From JBFXCS01 sp050181915 (lineage in GTDB: Bacteria > Actinomycetota > Thermoleophilia > Miltoncostaeales > Miltoncostaeaceae): DNA of 64,000 bases. A program made the position numbers and the translations under genes. This document shows, in pieces, positions 16,021-24,724 of the stretch; the stretch's first letter is position 1; each line of letters starts with the position of its first letter. Below the pieces are notes generated by a model. That model saw only the letters and a list, made by a program, of their open reading frames with translations, searched no databases and had not been told where the DNA came from. Location of the stretch: assembly GCA_050181915.1 (NCBI GenBank), contig JBFXCS010000001.1, positions 806,001-870,000 on the forward strand, written 5' to 3'.

Positions 16021-17616
16021 GTGCTGCCCACCTTCGTCATCGGCCTGCGCGAGGGGCTCGAAGCCGCCCTGATCGTCGGCATCATCGCCGCCTTCCTGCG
16101 CCAGCGCGGGCGCCTCGACGCGCTGCGCCTCGTGTGGCTGGGCGTCGGCGCCGCGGTGCTGATCTGCCTGGCGATCGGCATCGCGCTGAAGGTGCTGTCG
16201 GCCGAGCTGCCGCAGCGCCAGCAGGAGGGCCTCGAGACCGTCGTCGCGGTGATCGCCGTCGGCATGGTGACGTACATGGTCGTCTGGATGCGCCGGCACG
16301 CGCGCGACCTGAAGGGCGAGCTGGAGGGGGCCGCCGAGTCGGCGCTGGTCTCCGGCAGCGCCGGCGCGCTCGTCGCGATGGCCTTCCTCGCCGTGCTGCG
16401 CGAGGGCTTCGAGACGGCCGTCTTCCTGCTGGCCGCCTTCAACGAGAGCGACTCGCCCGCCGCCTCCGGCGCCGGGGTCCTGCTGGGCATCCTGCTCGCC
16501 GCGGCGCTCGGCTACGGCATCTACCGCGGCGGCGTGCGGATCAACCTGGCGCGCTTCTTCACCGCCACCGGAGCCGTGCTGGTGCTCGTCGCCGCCGGCC
16601 TGCTGGTGTCGGCGGTCCACACCGCCCACGCCGCGGGATGGATCGAGTTCGGCCAGGAATCGACCGTCGATCTCACCTGGCTGGTGCAGCCCGGCAGCGT
16701 GCTGTCGTCGCTGCTCACGGGGATGCTCGGCCTCCAGCCCAAGCCGGTGCTGATCGAGGTCGTCGTCTGGCTCGCGTACGTCATCGTGGTCGGCCTGTTC
16801 GTCCTCTGGCCCTCCGGCCGCCGCGTTCCGACCCGGGCCGTCGCGATCGGCGCCGGCGCGACCGCCGCGGCCTGCGCCGTGGCGGCGGCGCTGCTGGCCC
16901 TCCTCGCCCCGGGGACCCCGCACGCCCCGGCGGAGCAGCGCATCGACGCGGCCCCCGTCGCGACCGGCCCGCTCGCGACGGCGACGTCCGGGAGCGGCGA
17001 GACGACGTACCTCGACGTCCGCCGCGCCGGGGCCGACCGGCGCATCACGCTCGCCACGACCGGCTCATCCTGGACGGCGACGCCCGCCGGCGCCGAGGAG
17101 CGCTCCGGGCGGGCGACCGACCTCTACGTCGCCGGCGACGCCGCCGCGACGCCCGGCTCCCTGCCCCGGTCCGTCACCCTCGCGGACGTCGCCGACGCGA
17201 ACGGCGGCCGCCTGCCGCTGGGCATCACCAGCCGCACCGAGCGCGAGCCGCTGGCCGCGAGCTACGAGACCACCGAGACGGTGCGGGCGTGGATCGATCG
17301 CGACACCGGCCGGCTGATCGACGCCGAGGTGCGCGCCGACACGATCGCCACGGTCGCCTTCAGCCGCGGCCCCCTCCCCCTCTCCGAGCCGGTGGTGAGC
17401 ACGGCCGTCGCCGCCACGCCCGCCGCGCGGGACGCCGCCGTCGCGACCGCCCGGGACGACGCCGCGGCGGCCGACGACCGGTCGGCCATGCGGCGGGCCG
17501 CCCTCATCCTCGGCGTGGTCGCCGTCCTCGCCCTGATCGCCGCCGCCGCGGCGGCCGTCGCCGACCGCCGGCGCGGCGAACCTGAACCGGAGGTGACGAC
17601 CGCGGGCCAGGGCTGA
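16021..17616 (+). CDS. efeU: FTR1-family iron permease EfeU
   Basis: Membrane channel that imports iron in the EfeUOB system. The N-terminal 270 residues hold seven or so hydrophobic helices with the two REGxE iron-binding motifs, REGLE at residues 10-14 and REGFE at 127-131. Unlike E. coli EfeU (about 276 aa) this protein is 531 aa: residues about 285-500 form an extra exported region rich in beta structure (TVRAWIDRDTGRLIDAEV), ending in another membrane helix and a basic tail. Start is GTG 16021. It is the first gene of a three-gene iron operon with the lipoprotein EfeO and the peroxidase EfeB. Confidence 0.93.
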   Translation: MLPTFVIGLREGLEAALIVGIIAAFLRQRGRLDALRLVWLGVGAAVLICLAIGIALKVLSAELPQRQQEGLETVVAVIAVGMVTYMVVWMRRHARDLKGELEGAAESALVSGSAGALVAMAFLAVLREGFETAVFLLAAFNESDSPAASGAGVLLGILLAAALGYGIYRGGVRINLARFFTATGAVLVLVAAGLLVSAVHTAHAAGWIEFGQESTVDLTWLVQPGSVLSSLLTGMLGLQPKPVLIEVVVWLAYVIVVGLFVLWPSGRRVPTRAVAIGAGATAAACAVAAALLALLAPGTPHAPAEQRIDAAPVATGPLATATSGSGETTYLDVRRAGADRRITLATTGSSWTATPAGAEERSGRATDLYVAGDAAATPGSLPRSVTLADVADANGGRLPLGITSRTEREPLAASYETTETVRAWIDRDTGRLIDAEVRADTIATVAFSRGPLPLSEPVVSTAVAATPAARDAAVATARDDAAAADDRSAMRRAALILGVVAVLALIAAAAAAVADRRRGEPEPEVTTAGQG

Positions 17617-17720
17617 GCCTCACTGAGCACCGGCCCGCAGCGGACGTTAGGATCGCCGAAATACACGAGTATGGTCCCCCACCCCCGTGCTCGAAACCCC
17701 GAGTTGCCCAAGGAGTGACC

Positions 17721-18908
17721 GTGCCCGTGAAGTCCCTTTCGCGTCCTCGGCGGATCGGTGCCATCGTCGCCGCAGGCGCCCTCGCCGTGACCCTCGCCGG
17801 CTGCGGCGGCGGCTCGTCTGACGATTCGACCACCGGCGGCGGTGGAGCGGCGCCCGCCGATCTGACCGACGTCGCCATCACGGTCGCCCAGTCAGGCTGT
17901 ACCGCCGCCTACGACTCGTACGACGCCGGCCCGCTCACCTTCAACGTCAAGAACGTGGACGCCGCCGGCGTGAGCGAGGTCGAGCTGCTCAGCGACAGCC
18001 GCATCCTGGGCGAGCGCGAGAACCTGCCGCCCGGCTTCTCGGGCACCTTCTCGCTCAACCTGGAGCCCGGCGACTACCAGATCTACTGCCCGGGGGCGGA
18101 CTCCGACACCTCGGCGCTCACCATCACCGGCACGGCCACCGAGGCCCCCGCCACCGGCACCCACGCCCTGCTGGTCGACGGCGCGAACCAGTACAAGGAC
18201 TACGTGATCTCCCAGACCGACCAGATGGTCGGCGCGGTGACCACCCTGAAGGACGCGATCGACTCGGGCGACCTGGCCGCGGCCCAGGAGGCCTACGTCC
18301 AGGCCCGTCCCTTCTACGAGCGCATCGAGCCGGTGGCCGAGTCGTTCCCCGACCTCGACTTCGCGATCGACGCCCGCCCGGAGATGGTGGAGAAGGGCCA
18401 GAAGTGGACCGGCTTCCACCCGATCGAGAAGGGGCTCTTCCAGGCGAAGAGCACCGACGGGCTCGCCGCGATGGCCGCCAAGCTGGTCACCGACGTGACC
18501 AAGCTGAAGCAGGTGACCAACTCCCTCAGCGGCTTCCAGCCGGCCGAGCTGGCGAACGGCGCCGTGGGCCTGCTGGAGGAGGCCGGCAACAACAAGATCA
18601 CCGGTGAGGAGGAGCGCTACTCGCTGATCGACCTGCAGACCTTCGTCGCGAACGTCGAGGGCTCCGAGCAGGCCTTCCAGTACCTGCGCGCCGGCCTGGT
18701 CAAGATCGACCCGACGCTCACCACCACGATCCAGAGCCGCTTCGACGCCTTGAACACGCTGCTCGACTCGTACAAGGATGCGAGCAACCCCTCCGGGTAC
18801 AAGTACTACGACCAGCTGACCAAGGCGGACACGACGAAGATCTCGCAGGCGCTGCTGGCGGTGCACGAGCCGCTGTCGCGGGTGGCCGGCAAGGTCGTGG
18901 GCGCCTGA
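17721..18908 (+). CDS. efeO: Iron uptake lipoprotein EfeO (cupredoxin plus M75 domain)
   Basis: 395-aa exported lipoprotein that captures iron for EfeU. A lipobox LAGC is seen near residue 26-29. A cupredoxin-like domain follows (about 45-140, with C-T-A-A-Y-D and Y-Q-I-Y-C-P-G), then the imelysin/M75 helical domain with the metal motif HPIEKGLF. I chose GTG 17721 because AAGGAG (17710-17715) is five bases upstream; a GTG at 17715 overlaps that site and one at 17727 is also possible. The 104-base gap from efeU has a TAGGAT -10-like box at 17648-17653, so efeOB may have its own promoter. Confidence 0.93.
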   Translation: MPVKSLSRPRRIGAIVAAGALAVTLAGCGGGSSDDSTTGGGGAAPADLTDVAITVAQSGCTAAYDSYDAGPLTFNVKNVDAAGVSEVELLSDSRILGERENLPPGFSGTFSLNLEPGDYQIYCPGADSDTSALTITGTATEAPATGTHALLVDGANQYKDYVISQTDQMVGAVTTLKDAIDSGDLAAAQEAYVQARPFYERIEPVAESFPDLDFAIDARPEMVEKGQKWTGFHPIEKGLFQAKSTDGLAAMAAKLVTDVTKLKQVTNSLSGFQPAELANGAVGLLEEAGNNKITGEEERYSLIDLQTFVANVEGSEQAFQYLRAGLVKIDPTLTTTIQSRFDALNTLLDSYKDASNPSGYKYYDQLTKADTTKISQALLAVHEPLSRVAGKVVGA

Positions 18909-18912
18909 TCCG

Positions 18913-20181
18913 ATGAGCGACACGACGCCCCGCGCCGGCGGCGTCAGCCGCCGGGCCTTCCTGGGCCGGGCCGCCGTGGCCGGCGTGGGCGTCGTGGCGG
19001 GAGGTGGCGCGGGCTACGGCATCGGCCGCGCCACCGCCTCCGACGACGGGACGCCGGCGGAGGCCGGCGTCGTCCCCTTCTACGGCGAGCGCCAGGCGGG
19101 GATCGCCACGCCGGCCCAGGATCGGCTGGCCTTCGCGGCCTTCGACGTGACCACCACCGACGTCCGGGCCCTCGCCGGCCTGCTCGGCTCGTGGGCGGCG
19201 GCGGCCTCGCGCATGACCCGCGGCGAGGCGATCGGGCCCACCGAGACGCAGCCCCAGAGCCCGCCGATCGACACCGGCGAGACCCTCGGCCTGAACCCGG
19301 CCAACCTGACGATCACGGTGGGCTTCGGCCCCTCCCTCTTCGACGACCGCTTCGGGCTGGCGAAGCGGCGGCCGGCGGCGCTGCGGGAGCTGCCGACCTT
19401 CGCGGTCGACGTCCTCGACCCCACCCGCTGCGGCGGCGACCTCGGGGTGCAGGCGTGCTCCGACGACCCCCAGGTCGCCTTCCACGTGATCCGCAACTTC
19501 GCCCGCATCGGCCGCGGCACGGTGGCGCTGCGCTGGTCCCAGCTGGGGTTCGGGCGCACCTCCTCCACCAGCACCGGCCAGGCGACGCCGCGCAACCTCT
19601 TCGGCTTCAAGGACGGCACCAACAACATCAAGGCCGAGGACGTCGACGACATGGAGCAGTTCGTCTGGGTCGGCGACGACTCGGACCAGCCCTGGATGGT
19701 CGGCGGCACCTACCTCGTCGCCCGCCGCATCCGCATGTCGATCGAGACCTGGGACGCCGACTTCATCGCCGACCAGGAGCGGATCTTCGGCCGCAACAAG
19801 GAGACCGGCGCGCCCCTCACCGGCACGGACGAGTTCGACCCGCCGGACCTGGCGGCGAAGGACGCCTCGGGCGCCATGGTGATCGACCCGGGCTCCCACA
19901 TCCGCCTCAGCAGCCCGAGCGCCAACGACGGCGCCAAGATCCTGCGCCGCGGCTACTCGTTCACCGACGGCACCGACCCCACCACCGGCCGCCTCGACGC
20001 CGGCCTCTTCTTCATCTGCTTCAACCGCGACCCGCAGACGCAGTTCGTGGCCATCCAGAACCGGCTGGGCTCGGTGGACCTGATGAACGAGTACATCAAG
20101 CACACCGGCAGCGCGGTCTTCGCCGTGCCGCCGGGGGTGCGCGAGGTGGGCGACTGGTTCGGCCGGGAGCTCTTCGCGTAG
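18913..20181 (+). CDS. efeB: Tat-exported Dyp-type haem peroxidase EfeB
   Basis: 422-aa deferrochelatase/peroxidase of the EfeUOB system, exported folded with haem. A twin-arginine signal SRRAFLG occurs at residues 12-18. The Dyp-peroxidase GxxDG motif is GFKDGTNN, and the proximal haem histidine is likely in SHIRLSSP; the C-terminal IQNRLGSVDLMNEY stretch is typical. It starts four bases after the efeO stop and is probably translationally coupled. Its proposed job is to oxidise ferrous iron or recover iron from haem for EfeO/EfeU. Confidence 0.94.
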   Translation: MSDTTPRAGGVSRRAFLGRAAVAGVGVVAGGGAGYGIGRATASDDGTPAEAGVVPFYGERQAGIATPAQDRLAFAAFDVTTTDVRALAGLLGSWAAAASRMTRGEAIGPTETQPQSPPIDTGETLGLNPANLTITVGFGPSLFDDRFGLAKRRPAALRELPTFAVDVLDPTRCGGDLGVQACSDDPQVAFHVIRNFARIGRGTVALRWSQLGFGRTSSTSTGQATPRNLFGFKDGTNNIKAEDVDDMEQFVWVGDDSDQPWMVGGTYLVARRIRMSIETWDADFIADQERIFGRNKETGAPLTGTDEFDPPDLAAKDASGAMVIDPGSHIRLSSPSANDGAKILRRGYSFTDGTDPTTGRLDAGLFFICFNRDPQTQFVAIQNRLGSVDLMNEYIKHTGSAVFAVPPGVREVGDWFGRELFA

Positions 20182-20187
20182 CTCCGG

Positions 20188-21330
20188 CTACCGCCAGGGC
20201 TCGCGCCACTCGACCTCGCGGCGCGACGCGTCGGGGGTCGAGAACTCCAGCAGGCGCCCGGCCTCGGCCCCGACCTCGCCGGCGACCGGATCGAGTGCCT
20301 CGATCGGGAACACGATCAGGCGGGCGGCGGCCCGGTCGGCCTCGATGCGCCAGGTCGCGGCGACCCGGCCGTCGACCAGCACGGTGCCGTAGTCGTAGCC
20401 GTCCGGATTGCGCGCCGCGAGCGCGCGCCGCAGCTCGTCGGAGACCAGCCGCGTGCGGTCGGCGTGTCCCAGCAGGACGTTGTCGTAGGTGGGCAGGAAG
20501 CGCACCGGGGCGGGCGTGTCGGGATCGGGCCGCGGCGCGTCGGGCAGGTCGAACAGCTCGCGGCCCGCCTCGTCGCGGAAGGTCGCCAGACCGGGGCGCA
20601 GCTCCTCGATCACCGGCTTCAGCCGCGTGACCCCGGCCCACGCCTGGAGGTCCATCACCGAGGCGGGCCCGAAGGCGGCCAGGTAGCGCAGGGCGATCTC
20701 CCCCGCGGGCGCCGCGTCGGGCACGGGACGGCCGAGCCACGACTCGACCGTCGTCCACATGGGGCGGCCGGCTCGCCCCCACACCCCGCGCGGCGTGACC
20801 TGCACCGTCGGCACGAGCGCGTGGACGGCGTGGGCCAGCGACGCCGCGTCGTTGTCGGGCCACCGCCGCGCCAGCTCGTCGCGGAGCTCGCCCGCCGTGC
20901 GCGGCGCCCCGTCCAGGAACGCGCGCGCCCGGGCGGCGAGCCGGGCGCGGTCGACGCCCCGGATGCCCGCCGCCCACGGCTTGCGCACCAGGACGGCGTC
21001 GTACAGCCGCTGCACGAACGGCCGCAGGGCCAGGCAATCCTCCGCCGTGACCAGGTGGATCGTGCCGCGCATGAGCCCGGCGCGCAGCACCCGGCGGTCG
21101 GTCATCAGCCGGCCGAGCTCGTGCGGGTCGAAGCCGTCGATGCGGCTCCACAGCGCCTGGTACGGATCGGTGGGCACCTGGGACTGCATGCCGACGAGGT
21201 GGGCGATCATCTCTCGCGGCGGCATGCTCACGCGCCCGAGCAGGAACTGACGGGCCAGGAGCGCCCTGTTCAGCGCCCGACCGCTCAGCACCCGGCCCTC
21301 TCCGACCCGCGCCGCCATGACGGCGATCAT
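20188..21330 (-). CDS. Winged-helix DNA-binding domain protein (HTH_42 / YcaQ-like)
   Basis: About 380-aa protein of the family with tandem winged helices (PF06224). Signatures: SGRALNRALLARQFLL, HLVGMQSQVPTDPYQALWSR, LMRGTIHLVTAEDCLALRP, the WAGVTRL region and FLPTYDNVLLGHADR, which is highly conserved. Distant relatives (YcaQ/AlkX) are DNA glycosylases that excise bulky or crosslinked alkyl adducts; whether this branch has that activity is not known. Start chosen at ATG 21330; ATG 21318 is equally possible and the frame stays open further upstream. Convergent with efeB, six bases apart. Confidence 0.85.
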   Translation of the reverse strand: MIAVMAARVGEGRVLSGRALNRALLARQFLLGRVSMPPREMIAHLVGMQSQVPTDPYQALWSRIDGFDPHELGRLMTDRRVLRAGLMRGTIHLVTAEDCLALRPFVQRLYDAVLVRKPWAAGIRGVDRARLAARARAFLDGAPRTAGELRDELARRWPDNDAASLAHAVHALVPTVQVTPRGVWGRAGRPMWTTVESWLGRPVPDAAPAGEIALRYLAAFGPASVMDLQAWAGVTRLKPVIEELRPGLATFRDEAGRELFDLPDAPRPDPDTPAPVRFLPTYDNVLLGHADRTRLVSDELRRALAARNPDGYDYGTVLVDGRVAATWRIEADRAAARLIVFPIEALDPVAGEVGAEAGRLLEFSTPDASRREVEWREPWR

Positions 21331-21412
21331 CGCGCACCGGCCGGATGACGTCCGGGCGCGGGCGTAGCGTCGGCGGCGATCCGCAATCCGACGCCCCGCA
21401 CCGGAGGCAGCA

Positions 21413-21592
21413 ATGGATCGCACCGACCGCACCCTGCCGAGGCCCCCCGCGCCGCCCGCCCCGGCCCCTCCCCTGCGGGAGGCGGCCGTCCGGCCCGCCG
21501 CGCCGCCGCGCGCGCCGGAGACGCTGCGGCGCTTCGAGGACGCCCGCGCCGCCTGGCCCGACGAGCGCTACCGGGGCTGGTCCGGGCTCTAG
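21413..21592 (+). CDS. Small proline/arginine-rich protein
   Basis: A 59-codon gene with an excellent ribosome site (GGAGG at 21403-21407, five bases from ATG 21413). The product begins MDRTDRTLPRPPAPPAP, has a proline-rich half and ends with a short acidic/aromatic motif, FEDARAAWPDERYRGWSGL. No known family. The tail with conserved-looking Trp and Tyr could be a protein-docking peptide. A TAGCGT -10-like box lies 44 bases upstream of the start. It sits between the winged-helix gene and the convergent PilZ gene. Confidence 0.6.
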   Translation: MDRTDRTLPRPPAPPAPAPPLREAAVRPAAPPRAPETLRRFEDARAAWPDERYRGWSGL

Positions 21593-21599
21593 GCCTCGG

Positions 21600-22208
21600 T
21601 CATCGAGGGAGCGGCGCCTCCCGGGCGGCGCGGGTGACGTCGCGGATGGCCATCAGCAGGTCGCGGGCGGATCGGGCCGGCGGCGGCGGCCAGACCCCCA
21701 GGTCCTCGGCCAGGCGGGTGAGCCACTCGTTGAGGGCCGGCGGCGGAACCTCCGCCGGGTCGATGACCGCCAGCTCGTAGGCCCGGGTGCCGAGGGCCCG
21801 CAGCTCGGCCATCATCACCACCCGCGAGCGCGGCCGGCGCGGCTTCTGCGGCGCGGCGCGGCCGCCCACCCGGCGGGTCCGCTCGCGCGGCGCGACCGGC
21901 CGCACCGGCCCGACCCGCATCGCCACCAGATGACCGCCGCGGGGCCCGGGCCCCGCGCGGACCACCTGCGCGTCGGCCTCGTGGGGCCCCGCCGACGGCA
22001 GCGTCAGGGTGATCACGGCATCGGAGCGACCCACGGCCAGGGGCGCCTCGAGCTCGACGAGCACGCCGTGCTCGCCGGCGTCGATCACCCGCCCGGAGGC
22101 GCGGCGCAGCCCCTGGGTGACGGTGACCGGCACGCCGACCGCGATCCGCGGCTCGCTGCGGCGCTCGACGGTGCCGGCCGATCGTGGGAGGTCGTCGACG
22201 TTGGCCAT
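21600..22208 (-). CDS. PilZ-like domain protein
   Basis: 202-aa protein. Residues about 15-100 match the PilZ layout, a c-di-GMP-binding barrel: an N-terminal R-x-x-x-R (RRSEPR), then GRVIDAGEHGVLVE in the place of the (D/N)xSxxG motif. The serine of that motif is replaced (DAGEHG), so nucleotide binding is uncertain. The C-terminal 70 residues are helical and unrecognised. It starts at ATG 22208 with GAGAGA upstream. Divergent from the C5-epimerase-like gene. Confidence 0.65.
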   Translation of the reverse strand: MANVDDLPRSAGTVERRSEPRIAVGVPVTVTQGLRRASGRVIDAGEHGVLVELEAPLAVGRSDAVITLTLPSAGPHEADAQVVRAGPGPRGGHLVAMRVGPVRPVAPRERTRRVGGRAAPQKPRRPRSRVVMMAELRALGTRAYELAVIDPAEVPPPALNEWLTRLAEDLGVWPPPPARSARDLLMAIRDVTRAAREAPLPR

Positions 22209-22321
22209 CGTTCTCTCGCGTTTTCGCAGGGCGCACAGCGTGTCATACGCCGTCGCGGAGCGCGTCGCGACGGCGCTGTCGCCGATTGTCGCGGCCCGAC
22301 CCGCATGGCACGATCCGCGCG

Positions 22322-23833
22322 ATGAGGACCGGGCAGCAGATCGCCGTCGTCCTCGCGGCGGGAGTGGTCGCCGGCCTGGCCGGGTTCGGCGGAGCGGCCC
22401 TCATCGACAACGGCAACGGCGGAGCCGCCGCCTCGCCGGCCGTCAGCACGGCTCCGCCGGACGAGGCCCTGCTCGACCCGGCCGAGCCCGTCACGACCCC
22501 CCCTCCCCGGCCGGCCCCGGTCGCGACCACGCCGCTGCCGCAGCCCGCCCCGCCGCTGCCCGACCCGGAGCCCGAGCCGGAACCCGAGCCCGAGCCGACC
22601 ACCGAGGCCGAACCCGCGCCGCCCCCGCCCGCCACGACCGAGCCCGAGACCGAGACGAAACCCCCGCCGGCCCCGACCACGACCACGACCCCCCGGGCGC
22701 CGTCGGCCCCCTCCACGCCCCCGGCGCGCGCCACCGCGCCGGTCCAGCCGGCCCCGCAGGGCATCCGCATCCCGCCCGGTCAGACCGCCTCGGGCTTCGA
22801 GCCCGCCCGGCGCGAGCTGGCGACGGCGCTGTCACGGGCGGCAGCGGGCTCCGACACGGCGTCGGACATCCGGCGCCTGCTGTCGATGTGGAAGGCCTAC
22901 CTCGGACCCGACGCGGTGAACGTCCCCGAGGGGCGGCGCCAGACCGTCGCCCGCGCGCTGCGCGACAACGCGTGGTGGTACGCGCGCCGCGCCGCGCCCG
23001 TCCGGCGGGTGCTGCTGGTCGACGAGCAGGGCGTCATCCTGACCTACCGCCGCGGCCACGGGTTCGCGGTCAACCCTGTGGCCACCACCGGACGCTGGCA
23101 GGGGCTCAACGAGGGCGTCCCCGTCGAGCAGCTCGCCGAGACGATGCTGCAGATGGGCGTGCGGCGCTCGGCGGGCGGCCGCGACTTCCTGAGCTGGGAG
23201 TACTACGACGAGCTGGACGATCCCTCGGCGCTCGTGCCCGGAGTGTCCGGCATGGCCCAGGCGCGCCTGGCGCTGGTGATGGCCCACGCCTACGACCGCA
23301 CCCATGATCCGCGCTTCGCGGAGGCCGTCCGCCTGACGCTGGCCTCGTTCTCGGTGGACGTGAACGACGGCGGCGTGCGCAGCATGGTGCGGATCACGCC
23401 CGACCAGCCCCTCGCCCCCTGGTACGTCGAGCGCGCCTACCCGGGCGCCAGCCCCTGGAAGGGCGGCGCGCTGAACGGCTTCATGGTCACGATCCTCAAC
23501 CTGCGCGGCACGGCCTCCCTGCTCGAGGCGGGCGCCCAGGGCGATCCGGACGTGCTCGCCACCGTCGAGCTGGCGCGCTCGCTCGCCGACCAGGGCGCCG
23601 CCACGCTCGACCGGCATCTGCCCGACCACGACTCGGGCTCGTGGAGCTACTACGCCATGCTCACGCCGGGACGGCCGTGGCGGAGCTACTTCGCCGACCT
23701 CAACTACCACTGCTACCACATCCGCCTGCTCAAGCAGCTGGCGACGCCGTACCCCGACCTCGACTTCGCCCGCTACGCCGTCAGGTGGCAGGGCTACGTC
23801 GACCGGGCGGGCGTCAGCTGCCCGGTGCGGTGA
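22322..23833 (+). CDS. Exported protein with D-glucuronyl C5-epimerase-like C-terminal domain
   Basis: 503-aa protein: an N-terminal signal or membrane anchor (about residues 8-28), a long disordered linker rich in Pro, Glu and Thr (about 40-150) that could span the cell wall, then a catalytic-like (alpha/alpha) domain. That domain contains WKAYLGPDAVNVPEG, SGMAQARLALVMAHAY, LNGFMVTILNL and, at the end, LNYHCYHIRLLKQLA, features I associate with the C-terminal domain of heparosan/D-glucuronyl C5-epimerases (PF06662). In a bacterium the substrate would be a uronic-acid-containing cell-surface glycan, not heparan. The last 20 bases overlap the convergent MarR gene. Confidence 0.75.
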   Translation: MRTGQQIAVVLAAGVVAGLAGFGGAALIDNGNGGAAASPAVSTAPPDEALLDPAEPVTTPPPRPAPVATTPLPQPAPPLPDPEPEPEPEPEPTTEAEPAPPPPATTEPETETKPPPAPTTTTTPRAPSAPSTPPARATAPVQPAPQGIRIPPGQTASGFEPARRELATALSRAAAGSDTASDIRRLLSMWKAYLGPDAVNVPEGRRQTVARALRDNAWWYARRAAPVRRVLLVDEQGVILTYRRGHGFAVNPVATTGRWQGLNEGVPVEQLAETMLQMGVRRSAGGRDFLSWEYYDELDDPSALVPGVSGMAQARLALVMAHAYDRTHDPRFAEAVRLTLASFSVDVNDGGVRSMVRITPDQPLAPWYVERAYPGASPWKGGALNGFMVTILNLRGTASLLEAGAQGDPDVLATVELARSLADQGAATLDRHLPDHDSGSWSYYAMLTPGRPWRSYFADLNYHCYHIRLLKQLATPYPDLDFARYAVRWQGYVDRAGVSCPVR

Positions 23834-24272
23834 ACATGCCGGTGTCGGTGCGCGACGCCCCGATCTCGGCCAGGCAGCGGCGCATGGTGGCGTAGCGGCG
23901 CTCGCCGAGACGCTCGGCGTACGCCCGCTCCAGGTCGGCGACCACGCGCAGGGCCACCTCGCGGGCGACGCGCCCGCGGGCGGTCCACACGATCGTGCGC
24001 GCCCGGCGATCGGCCTCCGCCGGACGGCGCAGCAGGTAGCCGCGCGCCACCAGGTCGTCGAGCACCTGGCTCACGGCCTGGGCGGTCAGGCCGGAGCGCT
24101 CGGTGATCTCGGCCTGCGGGGTCCCCTCCTCCCCCACCCACACCAGCACCGCGAGGTGGGACACGCGCAGATCCGGGTAGCCGGCGGCGTGGAGCCGGTC
24201 GAGCACCTGCTCCTCCACGCTGCGGCGGGCCGCCCGCAGGAGGGCGCCCAGGTGGTCGTCGGGGATCGTCAC
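23814..24272 (-). CDS. MarR-family transcriptional regulator
   Basis: 152-aa regulator with the MarR winged helix: about residues 50-95 read TERSGLTAQAVSQVLDDLVARGYLLRRPAEADRRARTIVWT in overview, with recognition helix AQAVSQVLDDL and wing residues around DRRAR. Such repressors respond to phenolic or oxidant ligands. The start is GTG 24272. It diverges from the small Cys/His-rich gene with a 65-base gap that carries an ATAC/GTAT palindrome, a candidate operator. Its 3' end overlaps the epimerase-like gene. Confidence 0.9.
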   Translation of the reverse strand: MTIPDDHLGALLRAARRSVEEQVLDRLHAAGYPDLRVSHLAVLVWVGEEGTPQAEITERSGLTAQAVSQVLDDLVARGYLLRRPAEADRRARTIVWTARGRVAREVALRVVADLERAYAERLGERRYATMRRCLAEIGASRTDTGMFTAPGS

Positions 24273-24316
24273 GGCGCCGCCCTCACCCGATACTCAAGTC
24301 GCTGGAAGATTGTGCG

Positions 24317-24331
24317 ATACAAGCGTATTCT
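24317..24331 (+). promoter_or_regulatory. Promoter with short palindrome for the gene at 24338
   Basis: ATAC-AAGC-GTAT (24317-24328) is a perfect short inverted repeat that overlaps TATTCT (24326-24331), a -10 box six bases upstream of ATG 24338. The arrangement suggests a leaderless transcript that the divergent MarR repressor could control. The -35 region is not obvious. Confidence 0.5.
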
Positions 24332-24337
24332 CGGGCC

Positions 24338-24724
24338 ATGTACCAGTTCAGCCGCGCACTCTTCCGGGATCTGCGACCGCTGACCGCCGACGGCGCCGAC
24401 GAGCGGGAGCTGCTGAGCGCCTGCGAGGAGGCCGTCGCCTCCCTCGCCGAGCCGCCGCGCGACAGCCCCTCGCTGCGGCTCTTCCGCCGCGTGCTGCACA
24501 TGCTGCGCCCCGAGGCGCGGATCGAGGCCCACGCTCTCATGCGTGCCCACCTCGACGCCGCCCGGAGCCAGGTGGGGCGCGACGACGAGGTCGAGCCGCC
24601 CTCGCTTCGGCGCTGCGCGCGCCGCGGCGCCGACGGACGCCGATGCGGACGGCGGGCCCTCCCCGGTTCCCACTACTGCGAACGCCACGCCCTTCCCGCC
24701 CTCGTCTCGCCGGAGGCCGCCTAA
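24338..24724 (+). CDS. Small protein with C-terminal Cys/His zinc-knuckle-like motif
   Basis: 128-aa protein. The N-terminal two thirds are helical (LRDLRPLTADGADERELL, LRLFRRVLHMLRPEARIEAHALM). The end holds three cysteines and two histidines in the order C-A-R-R, R-R-C-G-R-R, G-S-H-Y-C-E-R-H, a pattern that could bind one zinc ion. I do not know the family. It is expressed from a leaderless promoter facing a MarR gene. Its TAA stop codon is the target duplication of the MITE-like element that begins at the next base. Confidence 0.6.
   Translation: MYQFSRALFRDLRPLTADGADERELLSACEEAVASLAEPPRDSPSLRLFRRVLHMLRPEARIEAHALMRAHLDAARSQVGRDDEVEPPSLRRCARRGADGRRCGRRALPGSHYCERHALPALVSPEAA

Noticed and set aside
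22600..22780. Pro/Glu/Thr repeats in the epimerase-like gene as a DNA repeat of interest
   Set aside because: The GAGCCCGAG-type repetition is explained by the low-complexity protein linker it encodes.
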